DNA of 64,000 nucleotides, taken from Agapanthus africanus. Lineage: Eukaryota; Streptophyta; Magnoliopsida; Asparagales; Amaryllidaceae. Location: contig CM057346.1 in NCBI GenBank assembly GCA_030015575.1, forward strand, positions 563,896,315 to 563,960,314. Direction: 5' to 3'. Below the pieces are notes generated by a model. That model made no database searches. It saw only the letters and a program-made list of their open reading frames with translations, and was not told the DNA's origin. The position numbers were made by a program, and so were the translations under genes. Shown here one piece after another: positions 55,022 through 64,000 of this stretch (positions are counted from its first letter, which is position 1; the number at the start of each line of letters is the position of its first letter).

Positions 55022-55652
55022 TTGTTCTCACGTGTCTGCACGTGAGTGCAACGCTGTCACCTCTTGTGACCGTTGGATTCCTCTAGGGATCTGGGGAGAC
55101 GAAGCGTTTTCATTGTCTTCTATAAATACCGCTGTTTCTTCATAGGAGCCTTCACTTTGTTCATCTTCTTCTTCTGAGGACTTTTTCTGAGAATTTAATT
55201 CTCTTCTTCCAGAGCTTAGTTCTCTGTTTTAAAATATTTTCAGAGTTTAACTCTGCTCAAAAGGAATCCTTTTTCCTCAGGTAATGTTCTTGGACAACGA
55301 TGGACCTTCACATTTTCCTGGATTTTAAATCCAAAACAAGGGTTTTTACCCTTCTTTCTTCATATTTTCCATAAGAACATGAAACTGTTTAATCTTTCAA
55401 CTGTAGATCTCTTAGGGTTTAGATGATCTTTGAAGAGATGATGATGGCGGTTTAAACCCATGGAATTTAATTCCATCAAAAAATGTTTTTGGGAATTTAA
55501 TTCTCTTTTCTTAATAAGGAATTTAATTCCAACGAAGAACTCGATTTCTTCACACAGAGGCTTCCTGTGGTCTCTTGGCCCAAGGTTGTTCTTCCTGCAA
55601 TTAATGCAATGGGGGCTTTGTAATGATGCTAGTGACTTTTATTTTAGGTATC
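55022..55652 (+). promoter_or_regulatory. Putative promoter, leader and leader intron of E3 aORF1
   Basis: CACGTG-TCTG-CACGTG at 55029-55044, TATAAATA at 55121-55128, then a leader with GAGAATTTAATTCTC and GGATTTTAAATCC hairpins. A canonical donor CCTCAG|GTAATG at 55281 and acceptor TATTTTAG ending at 55647 define a probable 367-nt leader intron. The acceptor is 5 nt before the ATG. This is the clearest of the four aORF1 promoters. Confidence 0.65.
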
Positions 55653-56159
55653 ATGGACGCCCATCTGTATCGTCTTGACGAGATCATTTCCTATGGGAAC
55701 ATTCGTGCGCTGGGCCGCAGTCAGAACCAGGAGTTCACCGATGCTCAGTGCGCCGAGATCATGAGCCGCTTTGACGAGTACAACCATCGACTACTTTCCC
55801 GTCGCTCTTCTCTTCTGAGGCTGATCGTGCTGGCGATCCGGGATGCCCTTCCTCTCTTTTGCGCCGGCATACCACTCGGGGACTTAGACGCTGCCGAGGA
55901 TAAGGTGCATTCGGTGTACCTTATGGGCTTGATCTCAAAGAGGAGGCGGGATGATCTCATTGATCTCCTTCATCAGCTTTTTCAACAATCAGCCATACTG
56001 GGCGCCTATCGGAGGATAGAGGACATCCGCGGGGATCCCGATGCTTGTGACCGTGAGCGAAAGCATACTCGGGAGGTTCGCAATGTTTGGAAGGTTTTGA
56101 ATAAAGTTAATTTTGAGTTTCTCAACCCATGCCCCGCATCTGAAGTGTTTCCATTGTAA
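55653..56159 (+). CDS. Antisense ORF aORF1 of E3, 168 aa, intact
   Basis: Start chosen at MDAHLYRLDEIISY, the position conserved in all copies; an upstream in-frame ATG at 55623 lies within the inferred intron. Motifs: FTDAQCAEIMSRFDEY, RRSSLLRLIV, LDAAEDKVHSVYLMG, LISKRRRDDLIDLLHQ, FEFLNPCPASEV. From the TD motif to LDAAE it aligns without gaps to the neighbouring aORF2. Helical, basic in the last third, no known domain. It lies on the strand opposite to pol and upstream of aORF2 in the same direction, 469 nt apart. Confidence 0.82.
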   Translation: MDAHLYRLDEIISYGNIRALGRSQNQEFTDAQCAEIMSRFDEYNHRLLSRRSSLLRLIVLAIRDALPLFCAGIPLGDLDAAEDKVHSVYLMGLISKRRRDDLIDLLHQLFQQSAILGAYRRIEDIRGDPDACDRERKHTREVRNVWKVLNKVNFEFLNPCPASEVFPL

Positions 56160-56628
56160 ATGTGTCCTCTATATTTTGTATGAATCTCTTGAAGTATGAG
56201 CGGCGAGTTTTATTATGTTCTCCCATGTTTGCACGCCTTTTTCCTAGAATTTTATCATTTCACTATTGTTGTTGCTGATGCCTTTAATATGCATGGTGCC
56301 ATTCTATTTTCTAGTGCACGTCAAATTTGGGTCTCACACGTTCCGCACGTGGGACCATTTGATGGGACTGTTCACAAAATTTTCCATGCCGCATTTTTAG
56401 CGCGCAGTATCAGATGCATAAAAAAAAAGAGCCTTGGAAATAGTTGTTTCTCCTTGATTTTCGATGCCTTTCCTTTTTGGTCCTTGGAAACATCTTTCGC
56501 CTGCAAGATTTTTCGCGCATGGTACTTAATGCACCTCTTTATATTCTTGAGGCCATAGCCTATTTTCTCCTCACAGAAAAATTCATTCCCATATCGACGT
56601 GATTTAATTTGAGGAGTATCTGAGCGTT
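56160..56628 (+). promoter_or_regulatory. Spacer between aORF1 and aORF2 of E3, candidate aORF2 promoter
   Basis: CACACGTTCCGCACGTGGG pair near 56334-56352 and a CTCTTTATATTC box near 56532, about 95 nt before the aORF2 ATG. Position and motifs match E2. Confidence 0.45.
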
Positions 56629-57156
56629 ATGGCCTACAACCGTCCACACGCTCGTCGGCAGCCATGGGAAGTGCCCATCGAGGAGATGATCCCCCGCTTT
56701 GCCGCTCGGCTAGTGGATCCGCTCCTTACTGACGACGAATGCGACTCAGCCGTGCATGAACTCTCGATCCGTAGGGGATCTCCCCTCCCGATGGGTTCCT
56801 TCTGGCTCCGGATGATTCTCACGATCGTGCTTGCCGACATTCCTCCTCACCCAGCGGAGATGACCCTGGCAATGCTTGATGCGGCGGAAGAAAAGCTCGA
56901 GGGCTTTCATGAAGCGTGCCTGATTACCCAGGCCTTGAAGGCCTGCTCAATTCGTCTGTTGAGCGAGATAAGGGCCCGGCGAGCCATTATGTTTGCTTTC
57001 GCGGACGAACACGGCACCAACCGATGGGGAGCGACTCCTCGCGAGAATCGTCGTTTCGATGTGCTGGAGAAAGCGGAGAGAGAGATGGAGAATCTTGTCC
57101 TTTGCTTCATCAACCCCTGTGCCGTTGATCCTGTGTTTGGTGATCTTTTTCGTTAG
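56629..57156 (+). CDS. Antisense ORF aORF2 of E3, 175 aa, intact
   Basis: Starts MAYNRPHARRQPWEVPIEEM. Motifs: LVDPLLTDDECDSAV, LPMGSFWLRMILTIVLADI, LDAAEEKLEGFHEACLITQ, HGTNRWGATPRENRRFD, CFINPCAVDP. It shares with aORF1 the TD(x2)C start, the LDAAE(D/E)K block at the same distance (50 residues) and F(L/I)NPC 80 residues later with one gap, so the two are diverged duplicates. Absent from E1 and E4. No known domain. The E2 copy is broken. Confidence 0.8.
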   Translation: MAYNRPHARRQPWEVPIEEMIPRFAARLVDPLLTDDECDSAVHELSIRRGSPLPMGSFWLRMILTIVLADIPPHPAEMTLAMLDAAEEKLEGFHEACLITQALKACSIRLLSEIRARRAIMFAFADEHGTNRWGATPRENRRFDVLEKAEREMENLVLCFINPCAVDPVFGDLFR

Positions 57157-57384
57157 TGTAGACCCCCTTTTTTTTTGTACATACTCATGAATAAGAGTAT
57201 CTGCCCTTTTTTGCTTTGAATTGTATTTTGCATCCATTTTGGTTTATGAATAAAAGATACAATTTTCCTCTCAGTGATGTGTCCCCTTTTCATTGAATGC
57301 ATTCTGCGGATATTCTATCTTTATCTTCTTGCACAGCCGTGGCTTAGGATTCAGGGTTAGGATCTGTTTCCTGAGGCCTTTGCA
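57157..57384 (+). other. Unassigned stretch 3' of aORF2 (E3)
   Basis: T-rich then AT-rich, no ORF. GAATAAAAGATAC near 57247 is a plausible polyadenylation signal for the antisense transcript. Confidence 0.45.
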
Positions 57385-57560
57385 TCTTATGAGCTACGAG
57401 GGTCTCATAAGGAGTCTTTCTCCCTATAGGTCGAGAGGATCCCATAGGTGTGAGTTCCTCTTAAAGATCGTGAGGATCCTTAAGCGGGTTTTCCCTTGAG
57501 AGTCGCAAGGATCTCACAAGAGAGTTTTTCTTCCTTACAGGTGGCGAGGGCCTGCAAGTG
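57385..57560 (-). repeat. Hairpin array, near antisense ORFs (E3)
   Basis: Four or five constant-loop hairpins such as CTTATGAG(C) pairing with (G)CTCATAAG around TACGAGGGT. Confidence 0.7.
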
Positions 57561-57589
57561 CCGGGTGTGATCACCTTTTTCCGTGTTTC

Positions 57590-57954
57590 ACGGGGTTAGG
57601 GATCTCTCAAGGTATCGTAGTTTAAAGACGTCGCGGTCAAGGTTAAGGACCTCATAGTCCATGGATTTAAGGACTCCACAGTCCGATGTTAGTTTTAAGA
57701 CATCCCGGTCAAGGTTAAGGACCTCATAGTCCGTGGATTTAGGGACTCCACAGTCCGGGGTTTGGTTGCAGGGACCCGCCACCTCTCTGAAGACGTTGAG
57801 GAATTACAACGCCAGGTATCAAAGGAGTGAAGAGATGTACCCTTAAACCAAGGCGAAATCCGTAGGGAATCGGGGGGGTTGATCGTTAGTTTTAAGACAT
57901 CACGGTCGAGGTTAAGGACGTCATAGTCCGTGGATTTTAAGGACTCCACAGTCC
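57590..57954 (-). repeat. LTR-like fragment in E3 internal region
   Basis: Units of the 27-bp family (AAGACGTCGCGGTCAAGG, GGACTCCACAGTC), then the GGGACCCGCCACCTCTCTGA ... GAGATGTACCCTT block otherwise found only in the LTRs (for example 52120-52190). It directly abuts the 171-bp array, whose monomer is also LTR-derived. Confidence 0.75.
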
Positions 57955-59790
57955 GGTGTTTGCTCTGGATGCTTCACACGGGTTCACTGCCGTGCTTGGC
58001 GAGGACCAGGCTCCGCTCTGGACGTTTTTCACGGGGTCAAAGAGTGACGTTATCCGCGTTCCACGTAACCAGGAAGTTTGCACTAGATGCTTCACACGGG
58101 TTCATTGCCGCATTAGGCGAGGACTAGGCTCCGCTCTGGATGCTTCGCACGGGTTCACTGCCATGCTCTGCGAGGACCAGGATCCGCTCTGGACGTTTTC
58201 CACGGGGTCAAAGAGTGACGTTATCCGCGTTCCACGTGACCAGGAAGTTTGCACTAGATGCTTCACACGGGTTCACTGCCGCGTTAGGCGAGGACTAGGC
58301 TCCGCTCTGGATGCTTTGCATGGGTTCATTGCCATGCTCTGCGAGGACCAGGATCCGCTCTGGACGTTTTCCACGGGGTCAAAGAGTGACGTTATCCGCT
58401 TTCCACGTAACCAGGAAGTTTGCACTAGATGCTTCACACGGGTTCACTGCCGCGTTAGGCGAGGACTAGGCTCCGCTCTGGATGCTTCGCACGGGTTCAC
58501 TGCCATGCTCTGCGAGGACCAGGATCCGCTCTGGACGTTTTCCACGGGGTCAAAGAGTGACGTTATCCGCTTTCCACGTAACCAGGAAGTTTGCACTAGA
58601 TGCTTCACACGGGTTCACTGCCGCGTTAGGCGAGGACTAGGCTCCGCTCTGGATGCTTCGCACGGGTTCACTGCCATGCTCTGCGAGGACCAGGAATCCG
58701 CTCTGGACGTTTTCCACGGGGTCAAAGAGTGACGTTATCCGCGTTCCACGTGACCAGGAAGTTTGCACTAGATGCTTCACACGGGTTCACTGCCGCGTTA
58801 GGCGAGGACTAGGCTCCGCTCTGGATGCTTCGCACGGGTTCACTGCCATGCTCTGCGAGGACCAGGATCCGCTCTGGACGTTTTCCACGGGGTCAAAGAG
58901 TGACGTTATCCGCGTTCCACGTGACCAGGAAGTTTGTACTAGATGCTTCACACGGGTTCACTGCCGCGTTAGGCGAGGACTAGGCTCCGCTCCGGATGCT
59001 TCGCACGGGTTCACTGCCATGCTCTGCGAGTACCAGGATCCGCTCTGGACGTTTCCCACGGGGTCAAAGAGTGACGTTATCCGCTTTCCACGTAACCAGG
59101 AAGTTTGCACTAGATGCTTCACACGGGTTCACTGCCGCGTTAGGCGAGGACTAGGCTCCGCTCTGGATGCTTCGCACGGGTTCACTGCCATGCTCTGCGA
59201 GGACCAGGATCCGCTCTGGATGTTTTCCACGGGGTCAAAGAGTGACGTTATCCGCGTTCCACGTGACCAAAAAGTTTGCACTAGATGCTTCACACGGGTT
59301 CACTGCCGCGTTAGGCGAGAACTAGGCTCCGCTCTGGATGCTTCGCACGGGTTCACTGCCATGCTCTGCGAGGACCAGGATCCGCTCTGGACGTTTTCCA
59401 CGGGGTCAAAGAGTGACGTTATCCGCGTTCCACGTGACCAGGAAGTTTGCACTAGATGCTTCACACGGGTTCACTGCCGCGTTAGGCGAGGACTAGGCTC
59501 CGCTCTGGATGCTTCGCACGGGTTCACTGCCATGCTCTGCGAGGACCAGGATCCGCTCTGGACGTTTTCCACGGGGTCAAAGAGTGACGTTATCCGCTTT
59601 CCACGTAACCAGGAAGTTTGCACTAGATGCTTCACACGGGTTCACTGCCGCGTTAGGCGAGGACTAGGCTCCGCTCTGGATGCTTCGCACGGGTTCACTG
59701 CCATGTTCTGCGAGGACCAGGATCCGCTCTGGACGTTTTCCACGGGGTCAAAGAGTGACGTTATCCGCGTTCCACGTGACCAGGAAGTTT
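57955..59790 (-). repeat. 171-bp satellite array, about 10.7 copies (E3)
   Basis: GTGACGTTATCC recurs at 58044, 58215, 58386, 58557, 58729 and 58900 and onward at 171 bp (one 172-bp step from an inserted A near 58694). Each unit is 53 + 53 + 65 bp of related sub-units: two GATGCTTC(A/G)CACGGGTTCA blocks and one GACGTTTTCCACGGGGTCAA block. Single or double copies exist in S2 and in the E3 LTR, so the array grew from LTR sequence. Long plus-strand ORFs here follow from 171 being a multiple of three. Confidence 0.95.
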
Positions 59791-60080
59791 GTACTGATTG
59801 TATCCGCATTTCGCGGGATGGAGGCTTGACTGTTGGCGATATGTATACCACCGAGCCATGGAACTGGGAGCTGCCGCTGCTCTGCTTTGTTTGAAGTCAT
59901 GTCCGTTGTTACGAGACGAGTGTTTGGATGATCTCTAGGTCGCTTGTGGCCCGTCGAGACCTGGCTTCTTTTTCTGATGAAACCTGGGGGAGAAGTATGA
60001 TCCCTTTTTGTTTACGCCTTTGGATTGTGTACAGGGTGTGATGGAATATCACCTGTAGGGCATAAATTTTATTTTTATTT
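59791..60080 (-). other. E3 3' region with GTATACAATCC module copy
   Basis: Mostly unique sequence. A module copy lies at about 60005-60065 (plus strand GGATTGTGTACAGGG, then CCTGTAGGGC). Confidence 0.6.
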
Positions 60081-60484
60081 TATTTCTTTTTCCGCGATGC
60101 TCTATCATTTCAGCTTTTATATCGCGAAAATCGCGATTGCCCAATCATTTCGACTATTTTTCGCGGTGCCCAATCATTTCGGCTATTTATTTATTTTCTG
60201 CTCGCTACTTTTTATTGCGAGTTGCCCCATCATTTCGGCTGTTTTTCATGCCTTCATTTTTACTTGCTGCTTTTTATTGCAAGTTGCCCCATCATTTCGG
60301 CTATTTTGCAGGCATGTGTGGCTTGCTAGCTTTTCGTTACAAGCCTGGGTTTTAGGCACCGATTTTTGCATCAGCACCGCTACAACTGGAACGTTGCCAG
60401 GAGCGAATCATCATTTGCTTTTGTCGATGACGAACAAAGGTGGCTCAGCAAACAGGGTTAAGGGTCCTGTCGACCAAGGCTTTT
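60081..60484 (-). repeat. CCGAAATGATTGGGCAA repeats (E3)
   Basis: CAATCATTTCGGCT-type repeats at 60110-60310, then the ACGTTGCCAGGAGCGAATCA block (about 60390-60415), once. Same order as in E1 and E2. Confidence 0.75.
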
Positions 60485-60985
60485 GACTTCATGAGCCGTA
60501 AGGGTCTCACAAAGGTATTTCTCCCCGCGAGTCGTGAGGATCTCGTAGGTGTGTTTTCTCCTTAGGGATCGTGAGGATTCCTAAGTGTGTGCTCCTCTGT
60601 AAGTCGTAAGGATCCTACGAGAGGACTTTCTCATTATGGGTCGAGAGGACTTATAAGGGTTGGACTTTGTTGGGAAAATGTTTATTCGCGCCCGTGGATT
60701 GTATACAAGGGTCAGTATTGAGCCTCTTGTAGGGCAATATCGGAGGTTGTGGGGGATTTGCTTAAGAACAGGTTCAGGTTTCTGTAACTTAAGACTTTCA
60801 AATCTCATGAGCCGTGAGGGTCCCATAAGAGAATTCTCCTTACGAGTCGTGAGGATCTCGTAAGTGTATTTTCTCCTTAAGAATCGTGAGGATCCCTAAG
60901 TGTACTGCTCCTTTGTGAGTCGTAAGGATCTCACGCAGGTGGTTTCTCCTTACAGGGTCGAGAGGACTCTGTAAGTGTCCTTTAA
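60485..60985 (-). repeat. Hairpin array, pol-proximal (E3), with module copy
   Basis: About ten constant-loop hairpins, for example arms CTTACGAG and CTCGTAAG around TCGTGAGGAT at 60839-60864 (8 bp perfect). A GTATACAATCC module lies at 60685-60745. Confidence 0.8.
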
Positions 60986-61270
60986 CGAGGTTGCGCCCTT
61001 TCGGGTTTTCACAAACACTCGCCGGTAGTCCTGCTGTTTTTACTCACGGAGCCCTTTCGGGTTTTCATCCGTGCCCATTTTGCTTATGGACATACCGTTT
61101 TTTTTTATTTATATCATTTTTACTCTTCTCTTTTTTTTTTTACAAGGTCGCGCCCTTTCGGGTTTTCACGAACACTTGCCGGCAGCCCTGCTGTTTTTAC
61201 TCACGGAGCCCTTTTCGGGTTTTTCATCCGTGCCCATTTTGCTTATGGACGTACCGTTTTTTTTTTTTTT
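60986..61270 (-). repeat. ~150-bp tandem repeat, two copies (E3)
   Basis: GCGCCCTTTCGGGTTTTCAC at 60993 and 61150 (157-bp spacing), each with TTTCGGGTTT(TT)CATCCGTGC and a poly-T tail. Confidence 0.88.
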
Positions 61271-61304
61271 TATCATTTTTTTTCTTTATTTATCCATCTC
61301 GTCA

Positions 61305-61465
61305 ACCTAAGGACGTTACGGTGGTAGTTTAGGGACGTTTCGGTCCGTCGATAGTTTAAGGACGTTTCGGTCCGACGATAGTTTAAGGACGTTTCGGTCC
61401 GCTGTTAGTTTAAGGACGTTTCGGTCCGCTGTTAGTTTAAGGACGTTTCGGTCCGCTGTTATAGG
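61305..61465 (-). repeat. 27-bp minisatellite downstream of E3 pol
   Basis: Five near-identical units of AGTTTAAGGACGTTTCGGTC plus a 7-nt tail. Confidence 0.92.
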
Positions 61466-61556
61466 AAGGCCGGCTGCTGCTTGTAAAGTCTGAGCCTAGG
61501 AAGATAGCGAGTGGACATAGTCGTCGTCATCCATCATTGACCTAGGCTGCAGCTTA

Positions 61557-64000
61557 TTAAGCATGGTATTTCTTCAAGAAGCGGCCGTTTACTGGCCTGA
61601 AAGGCCTTTCACCGTGCATGTCCATGAGTAGGTAGGCTCCACCCTGGTAGACCTTGTCTATGATGTACGGGCCTTCATAGTTTGGCTCAAATTTTCCCCG
61701 CTTGGCGCGATTGGGGATCATAGGTCTTTTGACCACTAGTACGAGTTCGCCTTAGCGGAATGTCCTCGGCCTGGTCAATCTTTCGTACGAGCGCGTCATC
61801 TTTGCTTTGTAGGCTTCTAGATGTTGTTGCGCTATGAGCCGGGTTTCATCGAGGGCGTCAAGCTCCTCAAGCCGAAGGTGAGCATTTTCTTCGTTCGTCA
61901 GCTCGTGGTGGACTGCTACTCGTAGAGAAGGTAACTCTATCTCAAGGGGGAGAACTGCTTCCGTCCCAAATACCAACGCGTACGGCGTTGTGTTCGTGGC
62001 CGTCTTGGATGTAGTTCGATAAGCCCAAAGGGCTTCTTGCAGCCTTTCGTGCCAGTCCCTCTTATTTCTGGAGACGGTCTTTTTTATGATCTTCGTCAAG
62101 GTCTTATTGAAAGCCTCGGCTAGACCGTTAGCTCGTGGGTTGTAAACTGAAGAATATCTCCAGTCTATATTGTGCTGCTGTGCGAAGCGGCTAATCTTAT
62201 GGCTTCGGTAGGCCGGCCCATTATCGGAGATAATCCGTCGTGGAGTTCCGAACCGATAGATGACTTGCGTCTTGAAGAAATGGAGGATATTCTCCGTCTT
62301 CACTTCCTTCAGTGGTACTGCTTCTGCCCATTTGGAGAAGTAATCAGTTGTCGCCAGGATAAAGCGGTGTCCCCGGGATGATGTTGGCTCAATGGTGCCG
62401 ACTATGTCAGTCCCCCACATTTCGAATGGCCAACTAGCCAGCGTCGGGTGCAGTGGATTCGGATGTTGGTGGATGAAGTCTCCATGGATCTGGCATGAGT
62501 GGCATTGCTTCGCATACTCGAGGCAGTCCTGGATCATCGTGGGCCAGTAGTAACCCATCCGTTTAATTTTTAACTTCATCTTTGGGCCTGCTTGGTGAGA
62601 ACCGCAAAGTCCGTCATGAACTTCCCGAATGACTCTTTCTGCTTCGTCAGGTCCCAGGCATCTCAGTCATAGAGAATCAAATGATCTCTTGTATAGAATG
62701 TCGTTGACAAAAGCGAAAGATAAAGCTCGTTTCATGAGCTGATGCCTTGAAGACGCTTCTTCGGGCACTCGGCGGGACTTAAAGTAGTCTATGAAGACTT
62801 CCCTCCAGTCCTCAGCCTTCTCACGGTCTTTTATTTGTAGGGTCGCTTGCTCAATCGCTCCCTTTTCTTTATATAATTCCGGAGGTATTTCTGCCGGGGC
62901 GAGCACTCGACGGCTTTGTACCACGATTCTGACGTCATCGAGGTTCTCGTCGGCCAGTTCTTTAGCGAGTTTGGCCAACGCGTCTGCTTTGCTGTTCTCC
63001 GCGCGCGGTATGTTCTCTAGAATATAGAAGGGGATCTGGGCCAACAGTTGTTGCACCTTTTCGCCGTACTTCACCAATTCTGGTTTGCACGTTTGGTAGT
63101 CACCATTTACTTGGCTAACGACCAGCTGAGAATCTCCGTATATGAGGAGGTCTTCAATTCCCATGTTGATGGCGATTTCGAGGCCTGCTATCAGGGCTTC
63201 GTATTCGGCTTCATTGTTTGTCCTTGACTCTGTTAAGGAAAAGGCGAAGCGCATTATCCCTCCTTGTGGAGTTGCAAAGATAAGGCCTATCCCCGATTTG
63301 ATGATCGGGCTACCCTGTTTCTGTTTCTTTATGGAGGACGCTCCATCGAAATAGAGTTCCCATCGTGTGCTTCCACCGCCAATTGCGTCAAATGCATGCT
63401 CGTCCGGCAAATCACAGTTCAGAGGAGAGTCGGCCGGTATCGGGTGTTCAGCGAGGAAGTCAGCAATGGCCTGGCCTTTCACTGCCTTGAGGGGTTGATA
63501 TGTTATCGAGAACTCCATCAAGAGCAAGGCCCATTTAGCGAGTCTTCCCGTCAATATAGCCTTTGACATCAGGTATTTAAGGGGGTCCACCTTCGAAATG
63601 AGACGGACTTCATGCGCCAACGCATAGTGCCTGAGCTTCGTTATTGCAAAGATTAATGCCAAGCAATGTTTTTCGATGGGCGAGTAATTGCTTTCTGCCC
63701 CCAGCAGCACTCGACTTAAGTAGTAAAGTGCTCTTTCTTTCCCCTGATCATTCTCCTGTGCCCATAATGCGCCCAAAGAACCTTCAAGGGCGGCCGTGTA
63801 AAGAATGAGAGGCTTTCCTTTCACTGGGGCAGCCAACACCGGAGGATTTTGCAAGTATTGTTTGATCTCGTCTAGTGCACCTTGACATTTGTGATTCCAA
63901 ACGAACGGGGTTCCCTTTTTCATCAGGTGGCTGTAAGGACGGCATTTGCCCGAAAGATTAGCGATGAACCGCCGGATGTATGCGAGCTTCCCTTAGAGAG
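61557..64000 (-). pseudogene. E3 pol: RT end, both RNase H domains, integrase
   Basis: Minus strand, entering from the right edge in the RT connection region. In-frame stops: TAA at 63995, TGA at about 62669 (Trp in relatives) and TAA at about 61754 (Gln). RNase H 1 reads LYTAALEGSLG, lacking the catalytic Asp. Archaeal-type RNase H has WELYFDGASS, NNEAEYEAL, YGDSQLV and KADALAK. Integrase keeps all HHCC ligands (CHSCQIHGD), core WGTDIVGT, ISDNGPAY and NGLAEAFN. The family stop is at 61557. Best-preserved pol of the window. Confidence 0.88.

Larger units (their letters stand above)
51525..64000 (-). mobile_element. Tat-lineage element E3, 3' part, youngest-looking copy
   Basis: 3' LTR 51525-55006, two intact antisense ORFs, the 171-bp array, hairpins, 27-bp minisatellite and pol from 61557 to the window edge. 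TSD candidate ATTCC at 51520-51524, inside E4. Only three stops were seen in about 2.4 kb of pol, fewer than in E1 or E2. Type II. Confidence 0.9.

Noticed and set aside
57956-59894. Two long plus-strand ORFs (258 and 413 codons) of a 57-residue repeat
   Set aside because: They are the 171-bp satellite read in frame; an extra A near 58694 moves the open frame without any consequence. No start context, no family, and the same unit occurs in LTRs as non-coding DNA.
1-64000. Host protein-coding genes
   Set aside because: I found no ORF outside transposon-derived sequence with gene-like features; every coding match traced to an LTR element.

Overview
This window is intergenic heterochromatin of a flowering plant. 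It contains no host gene: essentially every base belongs to LTR retrotransposons nested inside one another. The plant assignment rests on the families present. There are Ty3/gypsy elements with two RNase H domains (the plant-specific Tat lineage), a Tekay/Del-like chromovirus, an Angela-like Ty1/copia element, plant telo-box motifs (AAACCCTAA) and small GT-AG introns. The species cannot be read from the sequence.

Nesting, reconstructed from LTR ends (TG...CA) and 5-bp target-site duplications (TSDs): the oldest host is a copia element on the minus strand, with pieces at 13044-13541 and 16046-17324. It is cut by solo LTR S1 (13542-16045, TSD AGTAT on both sides), by Tat element E1 (plus strand, 1-13043, 5' end left of the window) and by Tat element E2 (minus strand, 3' end at 17325, pieces 17325-30121 and 46097-47148). 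The gag of E2 is cut by a chromovirus (30122-46096) and by Tat element E4 (from 47149). The chromovirus carries solo Tat LTR S2 (31823-35327, TSD AGCAG on both sides) and a solo chromovirus LTR S3 (42187-45312). E4 is cut at 51525 by Tat element E3, which runs off the right edge.

All Tat copies share one layout: gag-PR-long spacer-RT-RH-archaeal-type RH-INT; a roughly 4-kb 3' region of short tandem repeats and hairpin arrays; one or two ORFs on the opposite strand (aORF1, 168 aa, and in two copies aORF2, 175 aa); a polypurine tract; then a 2.4-3.5-kb LTR. The aORF1 copies of E1, E3 and E4 and the aORF2 of E3 are open, although every gag-pol in the window carries stops or frameshifts. aORF1 and aORF2 align almost without gaps and look like diverged duplicates. 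Each aORF1 has its own apparent promoter beside the polypurine tract (paired CACGTG boxes and a TATA box), and a 3' splice site exactly 5 nt before the ATG in all four copies.

Other signals that ordinary annotation would miss: (1) arrays of hairpins whose stems all differ but whose loop (about ATCCTYACGA) is constant; (2) LTRs packed with 13-17-nt hairpins of 5-7-bp arms around a 3-nt loop; (3) CACGTG pairs one helical turn apart; (4) a chromovirus whose gag-pol is interrupted by three 68-88-nt GT-AG introns; (5) tRNA-like A and B boxes inside the chromovirus LTR; (6) a site in the Tat 3' region where each copy has grown a different satellite.
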